64,000 nt of DNA from Orobanche coerulescens (Eukaryota; Streptophyta; Magnoliopsida; Lamiales; Orobanchaceae), in contig CM065811.1 in NCBI GenBank assembly GCA_033398695.1, positions 74,528,001 through 74,592,000 on the forward strand, written 5' to 3'. Below, piece after piece: positions 1-11,095 of the stretch. Below the pieces are notes generated by a model. That model made no database searches. It worked only from the letters and a program-made list of their open reading frames with translations, and was not told where the DNA came from. Both the position numbers and the translations under genes were made by a program. Numbering within the stretch: position 1 is the stretch's first letter; the number at the start of each line of letters is the position of its first letter.

Positions 1-488
1 CCCACTTCTGACATTTGTTGATACCCTAAATGCCTGAAACGGCGGTTTTAAAACATTAAACATTTGAAAACATCGCGGCTTTTGAGATTCAGTTGTCCAG
101 ATGTCGTGTAAAGTATTTAATGTAAATGACGTTTGACATAAAATAGGGCACGTGGACAAAAATCATTTTTAAAATGAAATAATTTAATATATACTGAATC
201 GAAATCCTATAGTATGTGCTGTATCCGCGACGATACAGCGTTCCCCCTTAAAAGGTACATATAGGTTTTAAATTCCATACAACAACTTTTGGATTAATGC
301 TGTATTCATGGGTCATACTGTATTCCCCCTTAATTATTTTACACGTCAGCTGTAGGATGATTCATATCACTTTGTTCACTACAGTGCTGTATTGAAGTCT
401 CTGAGTGTACAACTAATTAACGGTGGATACTGTATTCTTGGGTCTTACAACATTCCCCCTCAATTGTTGAGTAAAAACAGTAAATTAC
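1..488 (-). repeat. copia-1 3' non-coding tail with three purine-tract modules
   Basis: No coding sequence follows the RNase H stop. On the minus strand three G-rich purine tracts occur at about 254-241, 333-323 and 465-453. The last two lie in similar modules that also share a TACTGTATTC-like and a GGGTC-like segment, about 130 bp apart. Several purine tracts ahead of the 3' LTR are a described Sirevirus trait. No LTR matching 6126-7249 is seen in positions 1-488, so the 3' LTR must start left of the window. Confidence 0.6.
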
Positions 489-2030
489 TTACAGGGAGTC
501 GGGCTGTAGCATTCCCAATTCTTGTCTAAGCATGTTGAATCTTGCTGTGTCGAGATGCTTGGTGAAGATGTCGGCCAACTGAATGTCTTTATGAACCTTT
601 TCGAGCCGAACATCCTTGTTCTCGACATGATTCCTTATAAAATGATGCTTCATGTTGATATGCTTAGTGCGCGAGTGCAGGACAGGATTGTGCGTGATTG
701 TAATTGCACTCGTGCTATCACACATGATTGGCGTCTCTCTGGCTTCAATTCCATAATCTGACAACTGTTGCTGCATCCAAAGGATCTGCATACAAAGAAC
801 TACCAAAGCAAAGATAGTATTCTGATTCAGCCGTGGAAAGTGAGTTAGCCAATTGCTTCTTACTGAACCAAGAAACGAGTCTAGGTCCAAGAAAGTGACA
901 AGTTCCACTTGTACTCTTCCTATCTAGCTTGCAGCCTCTGAGATCCGAGTCGCTGTATCCAACTAAATCGAATCCGCCTTCTTTGGGATACCATAGTCCT
1001 ACATCGACTGTTCCTTTGATGTACTTCAGGATTCGTTTAGCTGTATTGAAGTGTGATTCCTTAGGTTCTACTTGATATCTCGCACACACTCCAACAGCAA
1101 ACTGGATATCGGGCCTGCTAGCCGTTATGTACAGGAGCGCACCAATGAGCTTCCTGTAGAGTGATTGGTCAAACGGCTTTCCGGCTTCATCAGCACTAAT
1201 TTGCACGGAAGTGCTCATGGGGGTTGGCGAAGATTTGGAAGTGTTCATTCCAAATTTATTGAGAAGCTCCTTGCTGTATTTTTCCTGGTTGATGAAGATA
1301 CCTGTAGGCAACTGCTTTACCTGCAAACCTAGGAAATAACTAAGTTCTCCCATCATACTCATTTCAAATTTACTTTACATGAGATGAGAGAACCTTTGAC
1401 ACAAAGCAAGGTTAGTTGAACCAAAAATTATATCATCTACATAGATTTGCACCATCAGAAGGTCATCACCTTCCTGTATTTTGAACAAGGTCTTGTCCAC
1501 AGCACCTTTCTCAAATCCATTGTCTGTTAGATACTGGGACAGGGTCTCATACCAGGCTCTAGGGGCTTGTTTAAGTCCATACAGTGCTTTTCTTAGCCTG
1601 TATACTATATCGATACAGTCTGTGTTGGCAAACCCTGGTGGTTGTTCAACATAAACTTCTTCGGCAAGGTCTCCATTCAGGAATGCACTCTTGACATCCA
1701 TTTGATATACAATGAAGCTCTTATGGGCAAAGGCCAAAAATAGCCTAATGGCTTCTAGTCTGGCTACAGGAGCGAAGGTTTCATCATAGTCTATGCCTTC
1801 TTCCTGTTTATAGCCTTGTGCGACTAGTCTGGATTTGTTCCTTATAATAAGTCCATTTCTATCCTTTTTTGTTTCGAAATACCCATTTGGTTCCTATAAC
1901 CGATTGATGTGTAGGTCTGGGTACAAGATACCATACATTGTTTCTTTCGAAACTGTTAAGCTCTTCTTCCATAGATGTTATCCAATGAGAATTATTAAGA
2001 GCATCTATGGTCGAAACAGGTTCAGACTAG
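489..2030 (-). pseudogene. copia-1 reverse transcriptase and RNase H (broken)
   Basis: The region encodes a copia-type RT followed by RNase H. The RT N-terminus (about 2025-1790) has the copia-like segment [10 protein letters not shown]. The next segment has [13 protein letters not shown], and the catalytic YVDD box is intact at 1443-1432. RNase H shows GYSDSDLRG, STAESEYY, CDSTSAI and the C-terminal ADIFTKHL, so its acidic residues are present. The chain is spread over three frames: the start is in the integrase frame, the bulk runs in one frame with a stop near 1375, and the last 139 residues (908-489) are in another. The protein would copy element RNA into cDNA in cytoplasmic particles, but this copy cannot make it in one piece. 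Confidence 0.9.
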
Positions 2031-3715
2031 GCTAAGAATATAGCGATAGTGCACATGTTGAGTCTTCTAAGCTCAGATTGAGATTTCCATTCAGGGAATT
2101 GGGATATCTCAATATCTAGTTCTTCTTGTGCACAAAGTACATTTCCTTGTGTACTCTGTATTCTTCTACGGGTAGAAACACCAGCATCTATGTTTCCAAT
2201 GATCAGCTCTTGCAGGTTATCTCTCAACCATCTTCGGTCGGGTTCTAATTTGGGGTTCCATACTGTATCGAGAGTTTCTGTAGATACAGCTTCAGCTTGT
2301 ATAGCGTTGGCTTCATCTACGTCGATTCTTACACCTGCGGGGTTGATTTCTAGGTCAACAACAGGTTCTATGGGAGTTGGTGGATCTAGGATGGAGAGTT
2401 GTTGGATGTTTTGGGTAACATCTTCTACTCCTGTAGGGTCATGGTGAGGTTCGTCGAACACAACATGAACTGATTCCTCGATCGTCAGCTTCCTTTTATT
2501 AAAGATCCTATAAGCTTTGCTAACGGAGGAGTATCCTACAAATATTCCTTCATCTGATTTCTCATCAAAGGTTCTAAGTTGATCCTTCCCATTATTCAAC
2601 ACATAACACCTGCATCCAAAAATGTGGAAATATGAAACTCACAGAGTTTTGTTGTTCCGTACCTCATATGCTGTTTTGTTGTGGTGCTTGTTGATGATAC
2701 ATCGGTTTTGAGTGTAGCATGCTGTATTGGTTGCTTCACCCTAGAAACGCTGTGGCAACTTGCTTGCGGCAATCATTGTCCTTGTAGCTTCTTTCAGCGT
2801 CCTATTCTTTCGCTCGGCAACGCCATTTTGTTGAGGTGTACGGGCAGCTGAGTATTCGTGCTGTATCCCATTCTTTGAACAGTATTGCTCTATAAAGCGG
2901 TTAGTAAATTCTGTACCTCTGTCGGAACGAATGTACACGATACTCAATGACTTTTCATTTTGTAGCTTTCTCAGGAGCTCTGGTAGCTTTGATGTTGTTT
3001 CCTTTTTCTTGCTTAGGAAAATCGTCCAAGCATACCTGGAATAATCATCAACAACAACCATGCAGTATTTCTTACCTCCCAAACTTACTCGGTCAATGGG
3101 ACCGTGGAGATCCATGTTTAGCATCTCCAACACTCTTTGGGTTGAAAGGTAGGATTTGCTCTTGAGGGTTGACTTGATTTGCTTGCCTTTCTGACATGGT
3201 CCGCAGACGCTGTCCTTCTTGAATGACACATTTGGCAAACCTCTTACCATTACCTGTCTTGAGAGCTTGTTGATCGTATTGAAGTTGACGTGAGACATCC
3301 TCTTGTGCCATAACCAGCTAAGATCTGCAGTGCTTTTGGCAACGAAACATGGAATTGAGGAGCTCATAGGCTTCCAGTCAGCAATATACATGTTACCTGA
3401 TCTGCTTCCTGTAAGCACAACTTCTTTGGTCTGGATGTTCTTGACTCTACAGCGATCTATATAGAACTTCACCGAGAACTGTTTATCACAGAACTGGCTA
3501 ATACTAAGTAGATTGTACTGTAAGCCTTCAACATATGCAACATCAGTAACTTTGAATTTTCCCACAAGAAGGTTTCCTTTCCCTCTTGTTCTGCCCTTTG
3601 ATTTATCACCGAAACGAACTTTTGGACTGCGACCTTCCATGATACTGATAGCTTGCTTCTATCTCCAGTCATGTGCCGAGAGAATCCGCTATCGAAGTAC
3701 CAGGTGTCCTCCTCT
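2031..3715 (-). pseudogene. copia-1 protease and integrase (broken)
   Basis: A short protease part at about 3710-3650 has WYFDSG (catalytic DSG) and RHMTGD. After a frameshift, a 299-codon segment (3640-2741) has the pre-integrase zinc-binding residues H112, H117, C146 and C149. The integrase core triad is D177, D240 and E276, with exactly 35 residues between the last two (D35E spacing). Integrase would insert the cDNA into the host chromosome. A stop at 2741-2743 and another near 2645 interrupt the same frame before the C-terminal segment 2602-2027. That segment has the GYSSVSKAYRIFN motif usual between copia integrase and RT. Confidence 0.9.
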
Positions 3716-6001
3716 AGGATGTCCTGTATGCTAAAAGATTAAGTAGATTTAGGTCCCCTTTGATTTTTGGGTCCATGTATGTTAGTGCTTTTAGGTACCA
3801 AATTTTCCTGACAGCAATAGGTTTACTGTAGGTCACATTCGGTATAGTGTTGCGGTATCTATGTGGGGCATACACGTAGTCGCTATAACCATGATAATTA
3901 TTATGCATGAAAAATTAAGGGTAATTATTATTAATCCAGTACGAGTGTCGTCTTGGAGGTGGAGCCATTTTCTTTGGCCTAACAGCTTGCCTTCTGGGTC
4001 TCCAGTTGGATTCCCAACACTGCTGTTGATACTGAGCGGGCATTTGCTGTCTCGAGGAATAACGGGGCTCCTGTATCCAATACCTAGGTGTGCTGTACTG
4101 ATAGTACTGCCGTGCGGGCCTTTGGTAGTTGGATACAGCCTTCCTTCTGAATGGTTGTTGGCGTTGTTGATATGCTCTGGGAGCATGCTATTGAGTGCTC
4201 CTCACAGGTTGGAACGGCTTTTGATTCCGCTGTCTGGAATAGGATTGCGGTGGCGGAATGACAGCCTTCGGTTTTCGCAGTACAGCAGGTTCCTTCACGG
4301 GACTATGGGTATCTTTCGACACAGGAATGTGTTCCACGCTCTTGACAAACACTGTACTAGTTTTCCCTTTGTTTGAACATGAGTTGTATCCTAAGCCACT
4401 TTTATCATGAGCATATTGCCCAGTGCTCAGAATTTCTTCCATTCTTTTGGACGATTTCTCGAATGATTTTAGAATGGTCTCAAGTTCATCTTCTCGTATT
4501 TCGAGAGTTTTGACTTTGGCTTGAAGTAGAACCAAATCATTTGTCTTGCTCTCATTGTGAGTTTTAACCTCACTTAGTTCATGAGCATGTTGATGATTGC
4601 TCTCCATGATTTTTTCATAATCGACTTTGCTGGTTTCACAATCAATAGACATATTTTCATAATTTATTTTCAGCAAGTCATTTTCATCTATCAGCTCTAA
4701 GTTAGATAATTGAAGCTGTATATTATCAGTTTTCAATGTCTCATGGGCCTTTTGAATGTTTTTAAACTCATTCATCATGTTTTCAAAAGTATGAGATGCA
4801 TTTAATGGAATAGCTGAGGTTGAGCTTACCTCATCATCGCTGTCTTCACCCTCCGGAATGTCCTGCGCCATAAAGCACATATATGCTTTATCATCGAACT
4901 CATCATCAGATGAATCACTTTCAGTGACCACCTGAAGACATTCTTCTTATTTGGATGGTGTGGGGGAGGCTTCTGATTCTCCAATCAGGGCCTTGAGCTT
5001 GTTTTTCCAAGCACGTCTTCTTTCATCTCTCTCTTGTTGCTCGGCTTCAGGCAACTTTTGAACTTTGGGATGAGGATATTTATTTGCATAATACCCTAGT
5101 TTCCTGCAATTATAGCACAGGTTAGAGTTACTGGATGAAGTTTCGGTACTTACCTTTTGGACAGGTTTGGGCCTGTAGGGAGTCTGCTTGATGAACTTTT
5201 TGAATTTTGCATGAGAAGCGCCATTTCATCTTGAGACAGGATGTCGTCGTCACTGTCAGCATTCTTGTGACTAGGCTTCGACGAGCTAGGCATGCTGTGT
5301 CGACGACTCGATACAGCGGCTGTGACCTTTGAAGGAGATTCTTCAGCTTTCTCTCTTCTGTCAATATCATACTCAAAATCTTTGAGGTCAGAGAAGAGAT
5401 CAAAAGTAGTTATTTCATTAAGATTGCAAGACACACGCATAGCTGTGGTCTTAATGTCCCATCGGGATGGGAGAGATCTGAAAATTTTTAAATTCTTCTC
5501 CTTTTGAGTATAAATTTTGCCCAACGCTTCAAGTTCACCAACAATACCAGTGAATCTGAGGTCAAGTTCTTCAAGTGTCTCAGTTGGTTTCATTTCGAAA
5601 GATTCAAATTGCTGAGTCAGTTTTGAAATCTAGTTTTCTTTTGAGAGCTCATTTCCCTCACAAATCAACTTGAGTTTATCCTAGATTTCTTTGGCTGTTT
5701 TGCAGATCTTTACCTTCGAGAACGTGCCTTTGTCAAGAGTGACAAATAACGCGTTCTTAGCCATATTGTCGAGATTGGCGCGCTTTCTTTCATCTGTGGT
5801 CCATTGCTCGTGCTCTTTCTCGAGCATCTTAGCATGAGCTTGGCCTTCAATCCTTGTGGCCGTGTTTACCTTCATTATCTTGATAGGACCATCCTGTATA
5901 ACAAAAATTATCTCTTCGTGCATTGCTGCAAGATGAGCCTCCATCCTAATTCTCCAATCTTCAAATTCGTTAATAGAGAACATAGGCACTTTGTTGATCA
6001 T
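3716..6001 (-). pseudogene. copia-1 gag (broken, long Sirevirus type)
   Basis: The N-terminus at 6001 starts MINKVPMFSINEF and contains HLAAMHEEI, like other copia gags. The 5593-5150 segment has EELDLRFTGIVGELEAL and RSLPSRWDIKT of the UBN2 gag domain. One frame later, a zinc knuckle at about 5117-5076 reads C-x2-C-x4-Y-x4-Y, so its His and last Cys are both lost. The 4931-4188 segment is acidic, then Glu/Lys-rich and probably coiled coil. It is followed by a Tyr/Arg/Gln-rich tail to 3714. At least four stops and one frameshift break the chain. Gag would form the particle shell; this copy is non-functional. Confidence 0.88.
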
Positions 6002-6108
6002 TCAAGTATCCATGTGAAAATAAGGAAATGAAAGAGACTGTTTTAAAGATTAAGTGATTTTGGTTCTGATTCGGTTAAAAATACGACTGATTCTTTTTAG
6101 AATCAACC

Positions 6109-6120
6109 GCTCTGATACCA
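6109..6120 (-). other. copia-1 primer-binding site
   Basis: The minus strand reads TGGTATCAGAGC, the usual copia primer site complementary to the 3' end of plant initiator Met-tRNA. It lies 5 bp from the inner end of the LTR at 6126. Confidence 0.92.
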
Positions 6121-6125
6121 CTTAT

Positions 6126-7249
6126 TGGCCACTAAGTATACTGGATACAGCTTGGAAAGTAGTTTAAACAACAAGCAGTATTGATTTTAAATCTGAGTGC
6201 GTAGCGGAAGTCTTAAATACAGTAGGTTGCAGTGGATACAGCAACTAGATGTGCAGTGTATACTTAATTAATCACAGTAATTAAAACAGTAAAAACTGAA
6301 GGTAAATAACACAGTATTTAAAGTGGTTCGAGGTAAATCCCTCTACGTCCACTGGTCCTCCACACAGGAGTAAAATGTTTATTATAATTACTACGTACAC
6401 AACTACGTAATTATAATAGTATACAATCAATATATCGTTCACACAGATTGATATAAGGATCTTAGCTTCAACCGTTCACACAGATTGGTTTGAGCTAAAG
6501 CTTGACTGGCTTCTTCACACAGAGTTCTGAAGCTTCGTCTTCCTCAGTCCACACAGGGCTGATTTGGGTTTGTTCAAAGTATAGAACAGAGTATGAACAA
6601 CAACTTTGACTTTATGAGCTTCGAGCTGATGAAGTGTTGTTCAAGATGATGAGCACTGTATATCTCTTAGATCTGAGTTGCAGTAAGCTTTGGAGGTATG
6701 TTTTGCTCTGATGAATATATTGATAGCTTTGTTACTTGAGTATTTGGGGAACTTGGTAACGGATCTTCAACGTCTTCATGAGATATATATAGTCTGTATG
6801 AAAATATATCCGTTGAGATGTATCTGTTGAGTGAGATTCCATTCCAACGGGATGAAAAACATGATCCGGATTTAGCGGGATTTGAAGATCTGTTGACTGA
6901 TAGTATTTAAATACTTTATCCTTGAGTATTTAAATACTTCTTTATCAATGGGACTTGACTTCTGAAGATTCCTTCTTTGTCCTGTTGAGAGTTGTATGGA
7001 AAATCATTGTATTGGTGATTCGAGACAGTTTCTATACTTGGTCTTTATAAGACTTCTTCGCTGTACTGAAAGGTTCCACTGTATGCTGGATTTGAGACAG
7101 GCTTTCGATACAGGTTGATATTTCAACTCTTCGATACAGTTTCCTTACTATATTGAGGATTTGCATATATGTCAAAACCTCTTATCACTATTCGATATAG
7201 AGATTGGTTATCCCATCTATTTCGATACAGGGTTTATGTTTTCCCAACA
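6126..7249 (-). repeat. copia-1 5' LTR
   Basis: On the minus strand it starts TGTTGGGAAAAC at 7249 and ends GTGGCCA at 6126, next to the primer site, giving TG...CA ends and 1,124 bp. The outer end coincides with the point where the copia-2 LTR sequence begins. The partner LTR is outside the window, so the ends rest on these signals only. Confidence 0.8.
6783..6791 (-). promoter_or_regulatory. TATA-like box of the copia-1 LTR
   Basis: TATATATA on the minus strand lies about 660 bp upstream of the primer site within the LTR. It is the best TATA match there. The long distance to the primer site makes the assignment tentative. Confidence 0.4.
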
Positions 7250-8468
7250 AGCTCAGATCAGAGAAGTACAGAGCAGAGAACTTCATCTCACAGAAGCTCA
7301 GATCAGAGCAGTTCAGAGCATAGAACTTCAGAGGACTTCACATTGAAGCACTTTACATCAGATAAGGTTGATTGCACTTCAGAAAGCTTTGACCAAGTTA
7401 TTGCATACAAGTTCTCAGTTCAGCCAAGATACTCAGTCCACGTCAACAAGCGTTGAAAAACCAATAATCACGGAAAGTTGCATGAAAGATGTAGGAGACA
7501 AACTTGAAATATTCCCGGAATGCAAGGATTAAATATTCAACAAGATCCGTGCTCTGAAGACTTTATACTTATTCTAATCAAGAATAACGGTGCTTAATCG
7601 AATAAAGTCTTTCAAACATTCGAAATTGGAGAGGGAATCAAGCCTTGCAATGGATTGATAAGATAAACAAAGAAGTCCACTCTCCAACGGATGGATTTGT
7701 TACAATAGTGCAACGGCTATGAAGGAAGCTCAATGATCGTACTATAAATATCCGAAGATATGAATTAAGCAAAGGATGATGCGAACAATATTCTCAAGCA
7801 AACAAAGCAATCAAAGCAATCAAAGCTAAAAGCAATCAATAGCATCTTGAAATAGCAAAGCGTAAGCAGTCATATTCGAAGAAGCTCTTTAGTTGGAGAA
7901 GACAAAAACTCTTGTCTTTAAAGTTTGAGTGCAGGGTACTTCTGTGAACGAGGTTTTTCAGAAGTTTCGTTACTGATAAGGCATCAATGACAGCTCAAGA
8001 AGTTGTTGAGGCATCCACGGGTTTTCAATCAGGAGGTGCTAAGCAGTCAAAGGAGTTGCAACAGCCACGGGTTTCCACTAGTTGGAAGCTGTTGTAACTA
8101 GGGAAAATTCATTGTAACATTTATCGTTGGTTGATAGTTATAGTTAATTTATCTCTAACTGATTTAGAGAGAAGTGGATTAGTAGAGGATTACCCCACCT
8201 CTGAGACCACTATAAGTGCCAGCGTGTTTTATTGCATTAAACATCATATCTACCTGCTGCATACATATTAAACTGTTCCATTGATTAGTTATCTGCAGAG
8301 AACATTTTGTTATCTGTTATCGTCATCTGCTGACTTCCGCATACTTGTCTGCAGACGACTTTAAGTCATCTGTACCTATCAACTGATAAACTCACCTGAC
8401 TTCAGGAAAAGAGTTTCAATAAGTCTATTCACCCCCCTAGACTTATTCCTGATGACTTGTGACCTACA
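7250..8468 (+). repeat. copia-2 5' LTR, distal part
   Basis: It matches 14549-15792 along its length and ends GACCTACA like the 3' LTR. It lacks the LTR start because copia-1 is inserted at its left edge. It begins with imperfect copies of an AGCTCAGATCAGAG / AGAACTTCA repeat. A TATA box (TATAAATA) lies at 7743-7750. Confidence 0.85.
7743..7750 (+). promoter_or_regulatory. TATA box of the copia-2 5' LTR
   Basis: TATAAATA is identical to the box at 15043-15050 in the 3' LTR. It is followed by about 720 bp of leader-like LTR sequence before the primer site. Confidence 0.6.
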
Positions 8469-8470
8469 AG

Positions 8471-8482
8471 TGGTATCAGAGA
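8471..8482 (+). other. copia-2 primer-binding site
   Basis: TGGTATCAGAGA lies 2 bp after the LTR end and matches the initiator Met-tRNA type apart from the last base. Confidence 0.88.
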
Positions 8483-8522
8483 GGTTGGTTCAATTTTTAC
8501 AGAACCAGATCCATATATCAGA

Positions 8523-8524
<2 letters not shown>

Positions 8525-8555
<31 letters not shown>
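8525..8555. repeat. (AT)n microsatellite in the gag leader
   Basis: An uninterrupted AT dinucleotide run of about 31 bp lies between the primer site and the gag start codon. Confidence 0.95.
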
Positions 8556-8557
<2 letters not shown>

Positions 8558-8574
8558 TTAATCTCTCATTTAGG

Positions 8575-10044
8575 ATGGAACACATGCACTCTAGGTTACC
8601 TGTATTTTCTGTTGACGAATATAACCTTTGGAAGATAAGAATGCAGGCACACTTATCATCCATTCAGGACGACATGTGGTGCATCATAGAAGATTGTCCT
8701 TTAATATTTGAGAAGGACAATTCTCCTGAAGAAATTGTAGCTGGGAAGCCTGAAGATTCCCAAGAAGAGGACGGAGCTGACCCCTGGAGAAAGGAAGGTG
8801 GACAATCTTGACAACCAGGGCAGAGATGTGCTGTACTAGACTCTTGACAAATCAACCATGGTCAAGATCAAGAATTGTAAAAATGTCAAAGAAATTTGGG
8901 ACACATTAGCAGCAATGTATAAAGACACGGAGATGAACAAAGAGAACGAGGATTCAACAAGTGGATTCCTATCTGATGATGATAATGAAGTAATCAAGTG
9001 TCTTATGGCCAATCTTGACAATGAAGAGGTATCATCTAAACCCCAAGCTCCAGGAAGTTTCTGTTCAGAGTTTTCTAAAGATATTAGTTTACACAAGTCT
9101 GTAAACCAACTTTAAAAAGATTTTGAAATTCTTAAAACAGCACACCGGCTGCTACAGCTGAAAATACCCAACTGAAAAATGATAAAATTCAGCTGAAAAA
9201 TAATTTTGACAATCTCAGCCAGGATTAAGAAAAATTCAAAATTAGTCAGGCTGAAACTGAAACATTAGCTTTTGCTGAAATAGAAAGACTAACAGCCTTG
9301 AACAATGAAAAATTAGGTGCACTCATAAATCTTGAAGCTGAACTTTCAAAACTTAGACAATTAAATGATGCTCAAACTAAAGAGATAATATCATTAAAAG
9401 CATCTGTAACCTTAGATGGTTTGTGTATAAATCAAAGGCCACTCTATTTAAAAGCAGGCCTTGGATATGACCCCAATACTCTCTCCACTTCTAAAACTAC
9501 TTTTATAAAGGGAGAAACACTTGTACAGGCTGCTGAACCTACAATATTAAAAAATATGCAGCAGTTAATATTTTCAAAACAGCCACCTAGACAAAAGACT
9601 AGGCAATGGCCAAAACAGCATTACTCTGCTTATTACCAAAGACTTCCCAAAAACAGATTTCAAAATGGGAGAGGTGAATAGAAACCTCAAGGTTATCCAA
9701 ATTTTCAAAACGATCAGGTATGGAGACCTCAAAACATTCACAATAGGTCTCAGCCAAGATTTTACAATGGCTCATACCACTCAAACTATCAGTATACTGT
9801 ACACAATCCAAATTAAGGATATAGACCTAGATACTATGCATCTCTCAGAGGTAACAATCATAATTTTCAAAATATGTGGAAACAACATAACAGACCACAT
9901 CCAACTAGTTACCAATCATATTATATGCATGATCCAAACCAAGGATACAGAGAGCATAATGATGCATACAGATATAAGGTTTACTGGAGAACCACTAACC
10001 CTATAGGACCCAAACAAATTTGGGTACCCAAATCTCTTCTTATC
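8575..10044 (+). pseudogene. copia-2 gag remnant (internally deleted)
   Basis: The start MEHMHSRLPVFSVDEY and the IRMQAHLSSI motif align with the copia-1 gag start. The frame breaks near 8810 and resumes in frame 2 with NCKNVKEIWDTL. It then jumps to an acidic SDDDNEVIKCLMANLDN stretch that in copia-1 lies beyond the zinc knuckle, so the UBN2 core and zinc knuckle are deleted. From about 9298 frame 1 gives a coiled-coil-like segment, a Tyr/Asn/Gln-rich tail and GPKQIWVPK, the usual end of gag before protease. Several stops lie inside. Confidence 0.8.
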
Positions 10045-10400
10045 TGATTGCAGATGAAATAAGAAGACTGATGTGTTGCAACCACAAAGTCATGCAAGGG
10101 ATGAAGAATGATATGCAATAACAAGTTGGTTCAGGCACATGTCCGGGATCAAAGAATGTCATAAAATTCCACTCAAAGGAATTCAATGAGGAGAACTCAT
10201 GTAGACAAACCAACATCCTTGAGCAGCTCAAAGAAAAACTGGGCATCCCAAATAGGGGGAACTTGTTAGGAATAAAAGCAATGCTAGTAGCAAAAGCCTT
10301 ACCGAGCATGAAGAAATAGATTTTGATGAAGCATATGCACCAGCAGCAAGAAATCAAGAGCTTAGTTAAAATTCTCAATTTAGCTAAAGAATGCTATCTG
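10045..10400 (+). pseudogene. copia-2 pol remnant: RT N-terminal scrap
   Basis: Right after the gag end the sequence reaches RT-like motifs. GNLLGIKAMLVAKAL resembles the RNKARLVAKG block of copia RT, and in a shifted frame EHEEIDFDEAYAPAARNQE resembles the [12 protein letters not shown] block. Everything from protease through integrase, and the rest of RT and RNase H, is missing. This marks a large internal deletion of pol. Confidence 0.65.
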
Positions 10401-10830
10401 ATCAAAAGCACAGTTGAGGAAAAGCCATCTGATTAGATCAGAAAAGAAATATCGTCTGATCAGAATCAGATAAGCTATGTCACCTGATCCAGGAAAAATG
10501 ACAAGTCATCCTAACCAGACAAGGAACCATGATGATCAGACCAGATGAAAAAGCTACCTGATGATCAAATCAGACGAGCAAGGAAGAGCTACCTGATCAG
10601 AGCAGACAAGGAACCCATCTGATCAGACCATATGAGAAGCCGAAGGACAGACGAAGAAGCCTAGCTGACCTACATATCCTACCTGATGCAGAAATCTAAC
10701 TGATGCAGATCAAACAAGAAAAAGTTAGCTGACAACAGGCGACACAAGCTACCTGATGTAGAGCAGACAAGAAGTCAAACAGTCAATCAACTAAGTTTCT
10801 AGACCGATTCAATTATTATATTATTTTCTT
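10401..10830. repeat. Degenerate CTGATCAGA-type repeat block
   Basis: About 400 bp are built from irregular copies of ACCTGAT, GATCAGA and GCAGACAAG(G/A)A words spaced roughly 25-40 bp apart. No open frame or known domain is seen. It separates the pol remnant from the promoter-like region of the accessory gene. Confidence 0.6.
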
Positions 10831-10969
10831 TTTACACATGGACAAACACACGTTCACACTACCTACACGACGTCCAATCAAATTCAACTGTCATTCCTTA
10901 AACCGACAAAAATCGTAACACCGGTTGATTATTTTATTACTAAAAATTCAAAGTGTCCTTTCAACTTGC

Positions 10970-10978
10970 TATTTAAGG
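10970..10978 (+). promoter_or_regulatory. Candidate promoter (TATA box) of the copia-2 accessory gene
   Basis: TATTTAAGG lies 118-126 bp upstream of the ATG at 11096. It is followed by a C/T- and A-rich leader without a long open frame, a layout like an ordinary plant promoter and 5' UTR. Inferred from position and composition only. Confidence 0.45.
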
Positions 10979-11095
10979 CAGCGAAAATCATTTCACAACC
11001 TTTACCATCTTCAAGCTTTTAGAACCCTAATTTTTCAGAAGCATAAAAACTTTTTGAACCTTCACTACACTCAGCGAAAAACTTTATTTGCAGAA

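Larger units (their letters stand above)
1..7249 (-). mobile_element. copia-1: Sirevirus-like Ty1/copia retrotransposon, cut by window edge
   Basis: Read on the minus strand the order is LTR (7249-6126), primer site (6120-6109), gag, protease, integrase, reverse transcriptase, RNase H and a purine-tract region. Integrase before RT is the Ty1/copia order. The long gag with a coiled coil after the zinc knuckle, and several purine tracts before the 3' LTR, resemble Sireviruses. The 3' LTR is outside the window. At 7249 the sequence passes without a gap into an LTR that has an uninterrupted sister copy at 14345-15792, so copia-1 appears to be inserted in that older element. Many stops and frameshifts show it is dead. 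Confidence 0.9.

Noticed and set aside
6109..6120. tRNA gene fragment
   Set aside because: The match to initiator Met-tRNA is only the primer-binding length next to an LTR end; no tRNA body is present. The same holds at 8471, 42524 and 52347.
10250..10275. AAATAGGGGGAACTTGTTAGG looks like a second purine tract plus LTR start inside copia-2
   Set aside because: Translation shows it is part of an RT remnant (GNLLGIKAMLVAKAL, like RNKARLVAKG) followed by an IDFDEAYAPAAR block, and no LTR sequence follows.
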